Source: Ophioderma brevispina
Lineage: Eukaryota; Echinodermata; Ophiuroidea; Amphilepidida; Ophiodermatidae
Length of the DNA stretch: 64,000 nt
Direction of reading: 5' to 3'
Assembly (NCBI GenBank): GCA_023653785.1
Contig: JAMKCH010019712.1
Location: 1-64,000, forward strand
How positions within the stretch are numbered: the first letter of the stretch is position 1; the number at the start of each line of letters is the position of its first letter. Shown here in pieces: positions 1 through 10,199 of this stretch. The notes under the pieces were generated by a model. It was not told the DNA's origin. It ran no database searches and saw only the letters and a list, made by a program, of their open reading frames with translations. The translations under genes were made by a program, and so were the position numbers.

Positions 1-540
1 TACACGACTTGATCTCGAAAAATTTGAGAATATTTAGAAGTGTTATAGATATTTCTCAAAGTCGCTAAATCGGAGGAATTTTGGAAATGTGACCTTTGAC
101 TCTTAAGACTGACAGATCTCGAAAATAGTGTCAAGCATATTTAGAATGTCATAAGGCTATTTCAGTTTTCAAATTCAGCTCGATCAGGAGCATTTAGAAA
201 ATTGACTTTGACCTGTTAATGACCTTGACCTCGGAAAGGATTGCAAACCTGTTTAGAATGTCATAAAGATCATTTCTGTCAAATTTCAGCGTCAATCGGA
301 GCTTTTGAAAATTTGACACTTTGACCCTAGATGACCTTGACCTCGAAAGATACTAACATGTTTAGAATGCAGTAAAATTCAGCTTAATCGGAGCAGTTTA
401 TATTTGACCCGTGACCTTTGACCTTTAACCTCAAAATATTTTCAACAGTTTAGAATGTCATACGGATCATTTAGTAAAATTTCAGCTCACTATTTGACTT
501 TTAAAAATTTGGACCTTTGACCCCTGAATGACCTCCATTT
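1..540. repeat. Minisatellite of about 100-115 bp units with nuclear-receptor-type half-sites
   Basis: About five diverged units are aligned on the recurring string TTTAGAA(T)GTCAT, seen near 33, 139, 252, 359 and 451. Each unit also carries a TCGGAG-type stretch and one or more TGACCTTTGACC/TGACCTTGACCTC strings. At 412-424 the string TGACCTTTGACCT is the reverse complement of a perfect DR1 (AGGTCAAAGGTCA). The array probably continues left of the window. No coding potential is seen. Regulatory use of the half-sites is inference only; they may simply be part of the repeat. Confidence 0.75.
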
Positions 541-1800
541 ACTTGTATGGAATGTATAACATTACATCTGTTTGCAAAGTAGCATTCAATGTAGTACCTT
601 GCATATTGCAGATATGCTTTTTAAAGATATTTTAAATCGGGCCGGAAAGGCCCCTTAAATGACATGTTAATCGTCATTCATACGGTAAATTTTGGGAGGG
701 CTTTCAAAGGACACCCACACAGAGGAGTGTTCATACCTAGGTAATCGTAAAAGCAGGTAGCATTTTTAGTGAAATCAGGTTATTCACCCTTGTGACCCCA
801 AATGGACCGTTGATCAAATTCATTAAGTATTTGTGAGGGGGTGTCAAACTCCACCACATACATGGGTAACATGTCAACAAGGATATTGTAGGAGAAGTAG
901 GTTTGGACTTTGAAGGAAGAAGAAAGAAACAAAAGAAGGCGACGACTACAGTCGACTGTGTAATGACTGTTTTGTTGTTGTGACTGAGAGCTATCATAAC
1001 AGAAATGTGTACCCATTCGCGATATGGCGAAACTGATGTGCATGAATGCATTGCTAAGACGAGCAATATCCTTTTGTTCACGGCTTTGGTACACAATCTC
1101 TGTGAATTGGGGTATGGTCGGGCCAGATTAGTCAATAATCCCTTGCTGTAAGCAATTGAAAGGACGACTCAACAGCTCGAAGGAGTACAAGGGACGATCC
1201 GAATAATACGTAAACACCCTAAAAAGAAACACCGTAACATCTATTGATAAGTAAGGTTCCCCTTCCGGCAAAACTACATAAACCAATCCCTCACGGCTCT
1301 AAGAGAAGTTGCGCAAACAGATCTATATATCAATTGTGCTTCTTGACAAAAAGTTGATTTAATCTTTTTCGAAGTTAATGCGCGCTACTGTGGACATAGA
1401 AATCCTAGCTCTAACAGACCCAAGGCTACAGGATTTGGGTCAGGGTTAGGTAACCCATTGCAAGCACGAATACGATACCCCCCCCCTCTCAACCCTATTT
1501 TTTACAAATTGCCCCCTACCTCTGCTTAGATGACCCTTGATCCACTAACTGTGTACAAGCCATGTGGGGATAGATGTGGGGTCCTTGTGACGCAATCTGG
1601 CTTTTCTAGCTCTTGAATTGCAGGAGAAGTTGGGGGTGGGTGTTTTTTACGATTTTGGACAAAAAAATTAATATGTCTCTGACATGACTTGAACCCAAAA
1701 TCTGTGTACCTGCCATAGGGGCCCTGGTATAGGGGTTCTTTGACCAATTTTCGATCTCAATCGGACAAACCGTGCGGCACTAGAGCATTTTAAGCAATGA
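541..1800. other. Unassigned intergenic DNA
   Basis: No gene is recognised. Overlapping minus-strand open frames between 737 and 1135 have no recognisable domain and low-complexity composition. A stretch around 1545-1760, read on the minus strand, has a B-box-like GGGTTCAAGTC and could be a very degraded tRNA-derived SINE, but a convincing A box is lacking. Confidence 0.4.
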
Positions 1801-1805
1801 GTAAA

Positions 1806-1875
1806 ATGCACAAGAAGAAGAAGAAAGAAGAAAGAAGACAAGAAGAAGAAGAAGGAAGAAGAGAAGAGGGAACTG
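1806..1875. repeat. (AAG)n purine-rich microsatellite
   Basis: An interrupted run of AAG/GAA/GAGAAG units is visible directly. It is a simple repeat with no coding meaning. Confidence 0.9.
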
Positions 1876-2015
1876 GAAACGACAAGAGGTCATGCGCTGA
1901 TCCGCATGATATAATACAATAACCAGTACGCACAACGGTGGTTAATGATCACAACATTTTCCCTTCAAATAGGATGCAAATCCAGTAGTGCACATTTTGA
2001 TTATTATGTAAGATC

Positions 2016-2115
2016 TGTGTGTGTGTGTTGTCGTGTGTGCTTGTGTGTGTGGGGTCATCTGCTGTGTGTGTGTGGTGTGCTGTTGTGTTGTGTGGGTGTT
2101 GTGTGTGTTTTTCAT
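2016..2115. repeat. (GT)n-rich microsatellite
   Basis: TGTG-rich interrupted dinucleotide repeat. It creates false open frames on both strands (His/Thr-rich on minus, Val/Cys-rich on plus), which are left out. Confidence 0.9.
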
Positions 2116-2139
2116 TATCATTTTCACTTTCACCCAGAA

Positions 2140-3150
2140 AGTGACAGGTTTGTTCTATCAAATTCGCTCAGTTGATCGGATACACTTTAGCAGTCATACT
2201 CATGTTTTGCGGAATATTGCTGCACTGGATATACACGTTTAGACAACTGATCTATTACTTTACGAGAGAGTGTTCAAGGCCGTACTTCATGGCGACGTCC
2301 TTCCATTTGACAAATTGGTATTTGTTACACGGTTTTGCGAATCCTATTAAATGGATAAGAGATGGCCGATGGATGTTGCTGGTATCAGGGGGGACAAATG
2401 TAATATGGTCCATATTAGTTTCGTTAAGTTTTGGTATTGCTCAGTAAACTAGCACGATAAGCTGGTTTTCAGCTATTCGTTAGGTGGTAAAAACGTTGGC
2501 TCTTGAAAAAGCAGACGTGGATACCACTTATGAGCTACAGGAAGGAATTCTTTATGTTATGAAAGGGTGATCGTGTAGTAGCTAGTTTCTACACCTCTTA
2601 TTGGCAACTAATGTAAGTAACCAATTGTATGTAAACATGCCCCCAGGATAGTATCATGCTCATGTATGATTCCCCGAAAAAATTCGCCCTCTAAGCAGGG
2701 CTTTAATCTATGTAAAAGCAACCCCTTAAACCAGCATTTAGTGATTTTCTAGACATTCTGTTTTATTAATTTTCACTAGATATCTTTTGAGAAAAGCTAT
2801 TTCACAAATTTTTTAATTGGATCTTTGCGGTTGTGTGTTATGAGGCAGTCCTTTTCGGCAGCGTAACCACTAGGACACTGTTCTAATTTCTGTAAGTTTG
2901 CGGACAGAACAAATTAAAAAGTAACGATATTTCTTACGATACGACCGAATTGCAAGTTTTAAGATTAGGTACGCATGGATTACCAATGTTAACGGTTGTT
3001 GTGAGCAAGTAGGGAGGGGCGAGGTTGAGGATCAAGAAATGTCTTTTTTAAATAAGATATTTGGATTTGATTTTACTACCCTATCTATTCAATACTTAAC
3101 AACCATTCCGCGACTTCAAAATAAATTAAAACCAGCACCATCTGTTGACA
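2140..3150 (+). repeat. Dispersed block C (oldest copy), also at 28440-29514 and 37220-37890
   Basis: From the string TTACACTTTAGCAGT(A/C)AT onward this block aligns by eye with 28500-29120 and 37270-37890: the same ATGTTTTGCGGAATATT, CTGCTCAAGGC and GGTGATCGTGTAGTA landmarks occur in order. It contains the TTAA-flanked MITE 2726-3051 in the same position as the copy at 29120-29406. Beyond the MITE the flank continues with TTACTACCCTATCTATT and CAGCACCATCTGTTGACAAG in both places, so the block was duplicated with the MITE already inside. A weak open frame (2172-2447) does not match the other copies and is probably not a gene. Confidence 0.75.
2726..3051. mobile_element. TTAA-flanked MITE, copy 1 (degraded)
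   Basis: The element is bounded by TTAA at 2726-2729 and 3048-3051. Inside are a degraded 5' end (A-CCAGCATTTAGTGAT) and a 3' end GGATCAAGAAATGTC, which match the better-preserved inverted termini of the copy at 16091-16434. The shared internal landmarks TTCTGTTTTATT, CACTAGATAT and ACGACCGAATTTGCA occur in order. TTAA target duplication is typical of the piggyBac and Kolobok superfamilies; there is no transposase, so it is non-autonomous. Confidence 0.75.
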
Positions 3151-3604
3151 AGGTATGATGTCCCGTGGAGGGTCAAAGGTCAAAAGACCTTACAAACACA
3201 AATAAATGAGCCTTGTGGCCCAAATGATCGATTTTCATAAATAAAAACATATTTTAATGATTTTAATTGTTTTGGTACAAGAATTTGGTATACCACACCA
3301 ATATTACATATATTAAATTAATACTTAAGATTCGCTATTGTCCTGTGTGAAAGCGTTGCAGTTCACGATGATATGTCCTCAAAGGGAACTCCAAAGTGAC
3401 AGCGCATAAGTTCACCTAAATAATCCCATTGTATTTCCATGCGAATTCTCTGAGACTTAAGGTAATTTTGCCCAGTTCAGAGACGGGGCTTTTTCCCGCG
3501 CGACACTAATGTCCACAATATAAAATCCAGGTATTATACCACATCAGTCTGTCGCTATGTCCTCATGTAATGACCACAAACTGGATCTCTCATACTGAGA
3601 AGCT
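3150..3604 (+). repeat. Direct repeat A, left copy
   Basis: Aligns over about 455 bp with 12738-13210 (same orientation), from TGATGT-CGTGGAGGGTCAAAGGTCA through CTGTCGCTAATGTCCTC to CTGGAATCTCT, with many small indels. The two copies bracket the gypsy and LINE cluster 3605-12605. The block is absent from the equivalent junction at 29510. It could be an LTR-like repeat of an outer element or a dispersed repeat at both edges. No clear TG...CA ends or primer-binding site were seen, so LTR status is unproven. A DR1-like GGGTCAAAGGTCA lies at 3170-3182. Confidence 0.7.
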
Positions 3605-4560
3605 GTTTTCATTGTTCTTCCCATGCTCGCTGTAACACAAGAGAATCATCCACATAGCTTCCAATTTTCGTATGTCTTCACGACTCGTTCACTATCTCTG
3701 AAATGGAATGCAATAATTTTTTGAGACCAAAGTCATTGTTTTTGTATTGAATAGGCCATCGGGCGTACAAAGGCTGACATTTCATTGGCACCGTCAGTGA
3801 GGGGAACTTCCCATACCTTCACCAAATCAAATTTGCTAACAATTTGGCATTTCCGACTCTATCATGGCATCATCGATCCGTGGATCGGATAGAGTCCGGT
3901 TTTGGAACATATGTTTCTTCCGAAATCGGTGACAAACGAAATGTACAATCGGTTTGGGAACCAGAATCCATGGGGAGCTCCATTCACTATTGCTCTGTTC
4001 TACTATTACATTGTCTAACATTTTATCACCTCATTTTCTGAACATGTTGCACTTGATTGGAATTCATCCTATAAGGATGTTGCTTTATAGGTTTCGGTCA
4101 CCTACATCAATGTCTGGGTTAGTACTGTGTTCCTTGGTACATCCGGAAATATTTTTTTCCCACATCATGGTCTCGTGGCATTGGCACCTGGTGGACTTCT
4201 GGGAGGTGACCGATTTGGCTTGTCTAAATGGCAAGTATGTCAGAATTGGGCAATTTTGACACCATAACAGGGTGCGGGGTGCAGGGCGGGCCTGGGTGCA
4301 GGTACTGACGCTAGGATGTCATGTGCACACTCATCACTAACACTGAATGACACCACACACACGCGGGGGGCCGTACGTCATATCTCTTTCATTATACTCA
4401 TTTGTAGCATATTATGTGGCAATTGGCGACTTTTACGTCTACCTGGTGTTTTTGATCACAAGTCAAGGTCCCCCCTTTGTTCGTCATCTCCTATGGGTTC
4501 AGAATGCTTGGCTTTGCAAAGGATGCACTTATTGAAACAGTGCCAAAACTGTCACCCGGT
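3605..4560 (-). pseudogene. Gypsy pol, linker and reverse transcriptase (broken)
   Basis: Minus-strand reading gives, in order across several frames: an IKTPGRRKS-like motif near 4440 (integrase C-terminal region), PIKQHPYRMN near 4080, the open frame 4021-3836 with VEQSNSEWSSPWILVPKP, then VSKFDLVK and VPLTD at about 3840-3795, and YVDD at 3645-3656. These are the fingers and palm motifs of a Ty3/gypsy RT (SPW-S-LVPKPDG, FDL-KGYWQ-PL, YVDD). The catalytic YVDD is kept, but the frame is lost at several points and the thumb and RNase H are missing. It cannot make a working enzyme. Confidence 0.8.
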
Positions 4561-4739
4561 TTGAATACTGTTCCTGGCATCTTTGTCATACATTAATTTT
4601 TCATTTTTTTCCTGGCTCTGTTGAGATTTTGTTTGGCATTTATGTGGCTTCTTTGAGCCGTGTGGCTGAATTGGACAGACACATATCTAGCAATTCACAT
4701 CAGTATTTTCACACAACCATTTTTTTTGTTTGTTTACTT

Positions 4740-5798
4740 TTCTTTCAGTAGTTCCAATGGTCCCCTCACTTTGTGACCAAAACACCACTCAAATTGGACT
4801 AATCCAATAATGACTCTTGTACATCCTCCCTGGTAGCAAATACAGCTAGGAGATGAACTCCCTCAATCCCAATCCCCTCTCATTTCAAATCAATAGGTTT
4901 TGATCATTGTTTTTAATGGTTGTGGTACCTTCTAGGCCCCCTGGATCTGGGTGGTATGCTGCACACTGTAAACTGGGAAATTCCCAACTGTCATCACTTG
5001 TTGGACACACTGACATGAAACTTGATTCTTGAGTCATCTGATTGATTTTGAAGGCCTACTAGGGTGAAAAACTTGGTTATAGCTTTCACTATATTCTTGC
5101 CTAGTATTTCTCAAGGGAAGCTCATGAATCTTGTGGAAGGACACATGATGGTCAGTAACTACTGATTTCCTGACCTGGTCTTTGGAAGTGGTCCTAAGCA
5201 ATCTATTAACACCCTACTAAATGGCTCATCAAATGCTGGTATTGGTTGCAAGGGAGCAGTAGGAATTTTCTGGTTAGGCTTGCCCACCATTTGACATGTG
5301 TGACAAGTCTTACAATACTCAGACACATCTTTTTCTAAGTGTAGGCCACCAAAAATGACTCCTAATTCTGTCATGTGTTTTTCTCACACCTAAGTGTCCT
5401 GCCATGGGACTATCATGGGCTATGCCTATCACTTCCCTATGGTATACCTTTGGCACTACAATTTGATGCACAACCTTCCATTCTTTATCTACAAGTGCAC
5501 CGGGTGGCCGCCATTTTCTCATGAGGACACCATTTTGCTTGTAGAAACATACAGGAATTTGCTCGGCTTCCTGTTGCGTTAATGCCCTCTCACCTAATTT
5601 CCTAAGTGCTGGGTCATTGTGTTGCTCATTTGCCAGCTTGTCATGGCTTAGAGGGTCTCCTTTACAGTCCCTAACTCTATCATGCCCAGCGGCTGGATTT
5701 TCATTGTTTACCAGCTTTTCACCTTGTTTGTGCTCAGGGGCTGGATTTTCACTAACAGGGAATTTTAGTCTCCCCCGAAGAGGGAAGATGACCTCCAA
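4740..5798 (-). pseudogene. Gypsy integrase (broken)
   Basis: The frame 5798-5319 holds the zinc-binding H2C2 module: VYHREVIGIAHDSP, then GHLGVRKTHDRIRSHFWWP. A frame change leads to EYCKTCHTCQ with the Cys pair, then FSRVLIDCLGPLPKT, which holds the first catalytic Asp. Beyond the stop at 5159 the core continues in other frames: LTIMCPSTRF, a QSDD stretch near 5045, IPPRSRGPRRYH where the family has HPQSQGALERFH, and VRGPLELLKE near 4755. The glutamate of the D,D35E triad is not preserved. The N-terminal part from 5798 is charged and has no domain I can name. Confidence 0.85.
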
Positions 5799-5870
5799 AT
5801 TCCTCTAACTTTGAGAGAAAAGCATCCTCTATATTTGGGACCAAGTCATCCTCGACGCTCTTCTTGAAGC

Positions 5871-6195
5871 ACGTGTGGCGCAACGGATAAGCTCAGGACT
5901 CGTGATACAAAGTTCGTGAGTTCGAGCCCCGCTGAATTCAATGTGTTTGTATTCCTGGGCAAGATACTTAGTCTCAATTGCCTCGTTCACCCAATCGAAA
6001 TTGAAGCTGTTTTCTGGGGGATATCACATCTAATGCCTAATAGGCAGTGCGCTTATTGGCCGGGAGCACACCTAAATGAAGCGACACTGATTTGACGATT
6101 TCCTGATGGCAGTCGATCATAATGGCCTTGCCATTGGAGACAACATTTGTTGTGTTTGCGCTATGTAAATGGGTACTATATTATTATTATTATTC
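5871..6195 (+). mobile_element. tRNA-derived SINE with (ATT)n tail, inserted in the gypsy element
   Basis: The 5' end resembles a tRNA: A-box-like GTGGCGCAACGGATAAG (5875-5891) and B box GAGTTCGAGCC (5918-5928). It is followed by a tRNA-unrelated body with CTGGGCAAGATACTTAGTC and ends in an ATT-repeat tail at about 6179-6195. Its length of about 325 bp suits a SINE. It lies in the opposite orientation to the gypsy element and separates its protease remnant from integrase, so it is the younger insertion. I could not identify target-site duplications. Confidence 0.75.
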
Positions 6196-6199
6196 TATT

Positions 6200-7060
6200 C
6201 ATGTATGAGTATTTTGACTCACACCTTCTCACTGTTGTTTCCTGTGAGGCTTTTCTTGTCATTGACCTAGTTTCTGCACATGCTGGGAAAACGTCTATTT
6301 CCTCATCAATTCTCCACATGTAAACAGGGCACCTGGGAAACTATTGGATCTGGGAGCACTTTCTCCCCTGCCAAATCATTCCCTAACAACAGAACATGGA
6401 TAAAACCCCTTTTCTGGTGTTCTTGTCTAACACCATTGTGACAGTTCCAGAAACCAAGTCTGATTTCAAAATTCAGTTTGGGGGGGGTGAAGAGGGACAC
6501 TAATATCTCCTGAATCAATGCATTAGTTTCCGGTGAAACTCTCAATATCAATGGAAGTGCATCATTCCAATATCATAGATGTGCGCAGCAGATGTTGTCC
6601 CTCATGGTTCTAATGGGCTTTGGATTCTAAACTATCACCTGAAAGTGTAGACACAAATCCCTTCCAAAAGAAAAAGGCGTAAAGTCATTCCTTACTTTTA
6701 CTGTGTCAATGTAACTTTGTGGAGTTCTTGTTTTTGAACAGAAGAATGAACTTTTGACCTCAAAGTAACTGAACCTATGGTTTTGATCACTTTTGGCTCT
6801 CTCCAGTTTGGGTGGATAGCCAGTATCTCCCAACACAGTGACTTTGTATGTGCCGGGGCTTTTACAGTCGATGGCATGTGAATGTGATTTGGGATCCCAT
6901 TCCCATGCTTTGAGTAGCACCATTTTCTTTTGAACCCCTTTTTGGGAACCTGTCTGGGATTTCACCTCCTGAGTGCTACCATTTGTTAGAACCCGACTTA
7001 TTTGTAACCTAAGTAAATTCTTGGATAAGCCTTCTAGATACTCGTGTATGTGTAAATGCA
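6200..7060 (-). pseudogene. Gypsy gag C-terminal and protease-region remnant
   Basis: The minus-strand frame 6551-6306 ends with VLLLGNDLAGEKVLPDPIVS, which matches the stretch following the aspartic protease in gypsy elements of this type. Frame 7061-6627 contains KVTVLGDTGYPPK, probably a decayed form of the protease active-site region; the catalytic DTG tripeptide is retained, but its context is disturbed. No CCHC knuckle could be read. The stretch is frame-broken, and its 3' side is cut by the SINE. Confidence 0.6.
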
Positions 7061-8089
7061 TAGTCGTCGGCCTTTTCGGCTGCTTTACAGCGAACTGTCC
7101 ATTTTGTTTTCATCCAGATTGGGTTTTGCTATGTGGATGTAGACAATGTTTGAATCTCAAATAAACATCAACTCCCTAAGTGACCACAATGGCCCCCGAA
7201 TTCTTTTGAGAGAAGCCAGCGATTCAAAAAATTTGTTTCATTTACAAGGGCAAATTCAACATGGGGTTGGTCATCGTTTTTCTGACAAGAACTGAATTTT
7301 GGTCTATATGCCTCTGGCACAAATTCATATGCTTTAAGCATTGCCTTGCTTAACTCGTCATAATTAATCACTACATCTGTCTAATACATGGCCGAATATA
7401 TTTTCGGGCTTTTACCAATGAAACACTGACTGGGCAACCAGGTCCAAGACTCCTTGGGCCATTTTCAATCTATGGCAATTGTCCTCAAAGTGTAAGTAGT
7501 ATTTGTCTACTTCTGTTCGCCTGAATTTTGGAACCAGGCGAAAATTTTTCGCGCATCAAAACCAGAGGGGTTTTGAAGACTCTTATGAGGCTAGCCTGTT
7601 GTTTCATTTTTCTAATTCTAACTGAGCTTCAAGTTCTTTTTGTTTTTTTAATTTTGTATTATTTCTTTACAGTTTTTTATATTGTTCTTTTCTTTTTCAA
7701 TTTGCAATTCCATCTCTTTTTTGTGGCATTTGCATTTGCAATTTTTCTTTCCCATTCAATTTCCTTCTCTTTTTGCTTCTGTTCTATTTCCATTTTCTTC
7801 AATTCATATTTCTAATTCCTTTTGAAATTTCTAGCTCTTTTAGCTTGAATTCGTCACTTTCACCTTGTTTCCTGAACAGCCTGAATCCTTTCCAATAGGA
7901 TTCATGCCAAACATCTTCCTGGACTAGTTTAAAAGTGTTTAATGAGGTTGTTTTTTTATGACCTGTTTTCTCAGGCATGTTTTGCTTCAAGTCCCTAAAT
8001 CTTGGCAATTTCATCAACTCAGGCTGTTTCAGTTCATCAAACTTTTCCCAATTTATTTGCCCATTAAACTCTTTTGGATTAAACTCCAT
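7000..8089 (-). pseudogene. Gypsy gag with SCAN-related capsid segment (broken)
   Basis: The minus-strand ATG at 8089 starts a frame with KFDELKQPELMKLPRFRDLK, the usual gag N-terminus of this group. A Lys/Glu-rich coiled-coil stretch follows (about 7815-7600, frame-broken). Next comes a capsid part with LVPKFRRTEVDKYYLHFEDN, then a segment with LSKAMLKAYEFVPEAYRPKF at 7371-7168. The A-YE-VPEAYR-KF signature is shared with Gmr1-like gag and the vertebrate SCAN domain derived from it. Several frame changes make it a pseudogene. Confidence 0.8.
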
Positions 8090-8229
8090 TGTGATTGTAC
8101 TCTACAACACAAATAATATTGTGACTTGAACCAAAACTACAAGTAGTACATGTAATACGTTGGCGGTCCAACTCTGATATTGACAAAAAGATGCATGGAC
8201 AACTTTGTAGACGCAAAAAATCCTGCTTT

Positions 8230-9300
8230 CATCATTAGCCACATTTAATGTCCAGACACTTTCAACAACAGCCAAGGAAGAAGAACTTGTACATGAATCG
8301 CAGCTGTATGATATTGATGTCATTTGCATACCGCATTGTGCACAGTGAGCATCTATTACAGGAGAACATCCATGGATATGCACTTATTACAGCCTCTGCC
8401 TGGAAGAACAGGAATGCAGCTACAGAGGTGTGGGGTTCTTTATCAACAAGGCTTCAAGTCATGTGCCAACCTTGACAACTTTAATGAGCGCATCTTTGAA
8501 GCTTACACTGACGGCAATCCTGAAACAACCAGTCATGCTGGTACAGCCCAACACGACTATTCCGAAGAAACTCTCTCTCACTTTTACCATGAACTTTCCA
8601 CTGCCACCAGTACAGTTTTCCAGCCCGATAATTTTTTACACCCCTGGAGATTACAACGCTAAGCTATGGGGCCTGACGACGTCGCTGTTCCTAATTGCAG
8701 CAACGAGTCTAACAGAAATGGAATGTACATTAAGGACTTGATGGAACAATTTAACTGTTCCACTAATACCAATCCAAAATCATTTCAGGTATACTGTGGA
8801 CACACCGCGCTCGCCCAAATGGAGAACTTGTGCAACTGGACTATATTCTGGTCAAGAAGTGGCTTTAATCAGCATTAAAACTCAAGAGGGCCTACAACCC
8901 TTTTGAAGCTGTTAAGTCTGATCACACAGAATTGTCTCTTGCAGGAGGCCAGATAGTTATCGTCATAGTAACCCCCTCCCAGAGATCCATGAAAACAATT
9001 GACTGGAGGAAGGTTGTGGGGGATACAAAGCTTTATGAGCAGTATACTGTGGAGCATTGGCATAACAGGTTCAACACTACTTGTTGATGATGCTTAGAAG
9101 ACAGAGACTCCAGCGCAGGTGATATGATGTCCTCACTTCAGCCACAAGAAATGGCATGGAGTGCTACCCTAAAAAAGAAAGAAGACTACTGGTCCTTTGC
9201 CTCAAACGACAAGCAGCAAGCTAGAGAAAAACTGAAGTCTGCAGCCAGACAACAACCGTACTAATCCACACCAGAAGCCCAAGCAGAACTTTGATGCTGT
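8230..9300 (+). pseudogene. LINE endonuclease domain (broken)
   Basis: Spread over three frames are motifs of an apurinic-type endonuclease: GVLYQQGFKS and FINKASSHV (8420-8465), DGNPETT (8510-8530), GDYNAKL (8646-8666, the conserved GDFN-type catalytic motif), SNESNRNGMYIKDLMEQFN (8700-8750) and a VDTPRSPKWRT-like stretch near 8795 where the family has a THTYPNGQ-type motif. The following stretch to 9300 resembles the linker between endonuclease and RT. Many frameshifts. Confidence 0.7.
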
Positions 9301-10195
9301 CTAGGCGCACTTGATGATGCTTATAATGTGGTGCTTGAGGACATTGTTAAGTCCATTGTCTGAAGCACTTGACTCCCTACATCTTGAAAACAAGCATGGC
9401 TGCTGCCATGGGAGGCCTTGGAGGGAGCTGACGGATAAGAAGCTCCCACCTATAAGAATCAAAGGTGAACAACTGAAGAGCTTCCTTGACACATGTTTTC
9501 AGCACTTTAGTTCTCTACTTGGTAAACCAGTTCAGAATAACACTTAACCTTGATGACGCGCTTTCTCTTCAATCACAAGATAGCAGACACCCTTCCCATC
9601 CATTCTGGACTTTTCACTATAGAGGATCTTCAGATCTGCCTGAAGAAACTGAAGAACACCAAGACACCTGGTCCCGACAACATTCCTGCAGTAGTCTGGA
9701 AGAATCCACTATTCCATGATCAACTGTTAGAATTTTGTAACAACACCTACATGGGAAACAGACCAGCTGCCTTTTCAACATCATTCATCATTCCTCTACC
9801 AAAGAAAGGCGACCTCCAAAACCCCCAAAACTACAGAGGAATTACACTGTCACCACTGGCCTCTAAGATCTACAACTCCATGCTGCTCAAAAGAATCACT
9901 CCTCACATAGATCCCATTCTCAGACGGAACCAGAACGGTTTTCGCAAAGGCAGATCAACACTACCTCAGATACTTGCCCTCAGAAGGATCATCGAAGAGT
10001 TGAGAATTTCCAAGAGAAAAGCTTCAATTGTGTTTGTAGATTTTTCCAAGGCTTTTGACAGTGTAAACAGGGATGTAATGCTGCATATTCTCGCCAACTA
10101 CGGTGTCCCAGATGAGACTGTCAAGGCAATTGCCATCATGTATGATAACCCATATAGCTTGTGCAGACCATGGATCGGCCCACAAAGGAGTTCCT
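9300..10195 (+). pseudogene. LINE reverse transcriptase, N-terminal half
   Basis: The best preserved part is the open frame 9550-10197. It shows, in order: FTIEDLQICLKKLKNTKTPG (RT0-type motif with KTPGPD), IIPLPKKGDLQNPQNYRGIT (motif 1), NGFRKGRST (motif 2) and FVDFSKAFDSVNR (10033-10071; palm motif A with its catalytic Asp). The frame ends soon after MYDNPYS, where homology stops. The upstream stretch 9300-9540 is the same element in another frame (HGCCHGRPWRELTDKKLPP, SSLLGKP). Confidence 0.85.
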
Positions 10196-10199
10196 AACA

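Larger units (their letters stand above)
3605..8150 (-). mobile_element. Decayed Ty3/gypsy retrotransposon of the Gmr1-like type (order gag-protease-integrase-RT)
   Basis: Read on the minus strand, the element runs gag (8089 to about 7000), a protease-region remnant (about 6900-6200), integrase (5798 to about 4740), a linker, then reverse transcriptase to about 3605. Integrase lies upstream of RT, the copia-like order known for deuterostome Gmr1-like gypsy elements. Frameshifts and stops occur throughout. A SINE is inserted at 5871-6195. The RNase H part and both LTRs are not seen: homology stops at direct repeat A just after the YVDD box. A stretch beginning TGGTTCAAGTCACA (minus strand, about 8120-8135), just upstream of gag, could be the primer-binding site, but no matching LTR was found. 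Confidence 0.85.

Noticed and set aside
737..1135. 132-codon minus-strand frame as a gene
   Set aside because: Overlapping frames, no domain, no splice or start context, and a composition like the surrounding intergenic DNA.
1942..2242. Several overlapping frames rich in His/Thr or Val/Cys
   Set aside because: They come from the GT microsatellite read in different frames.
5871..5945. tRNA-like sequence with A and B boxes
   Set aside because: It is the head of a SINE with a body and an ATT tail inserted in a retrotransposon. No acceptor stem pairing was found, so it is not a tRNA gene.
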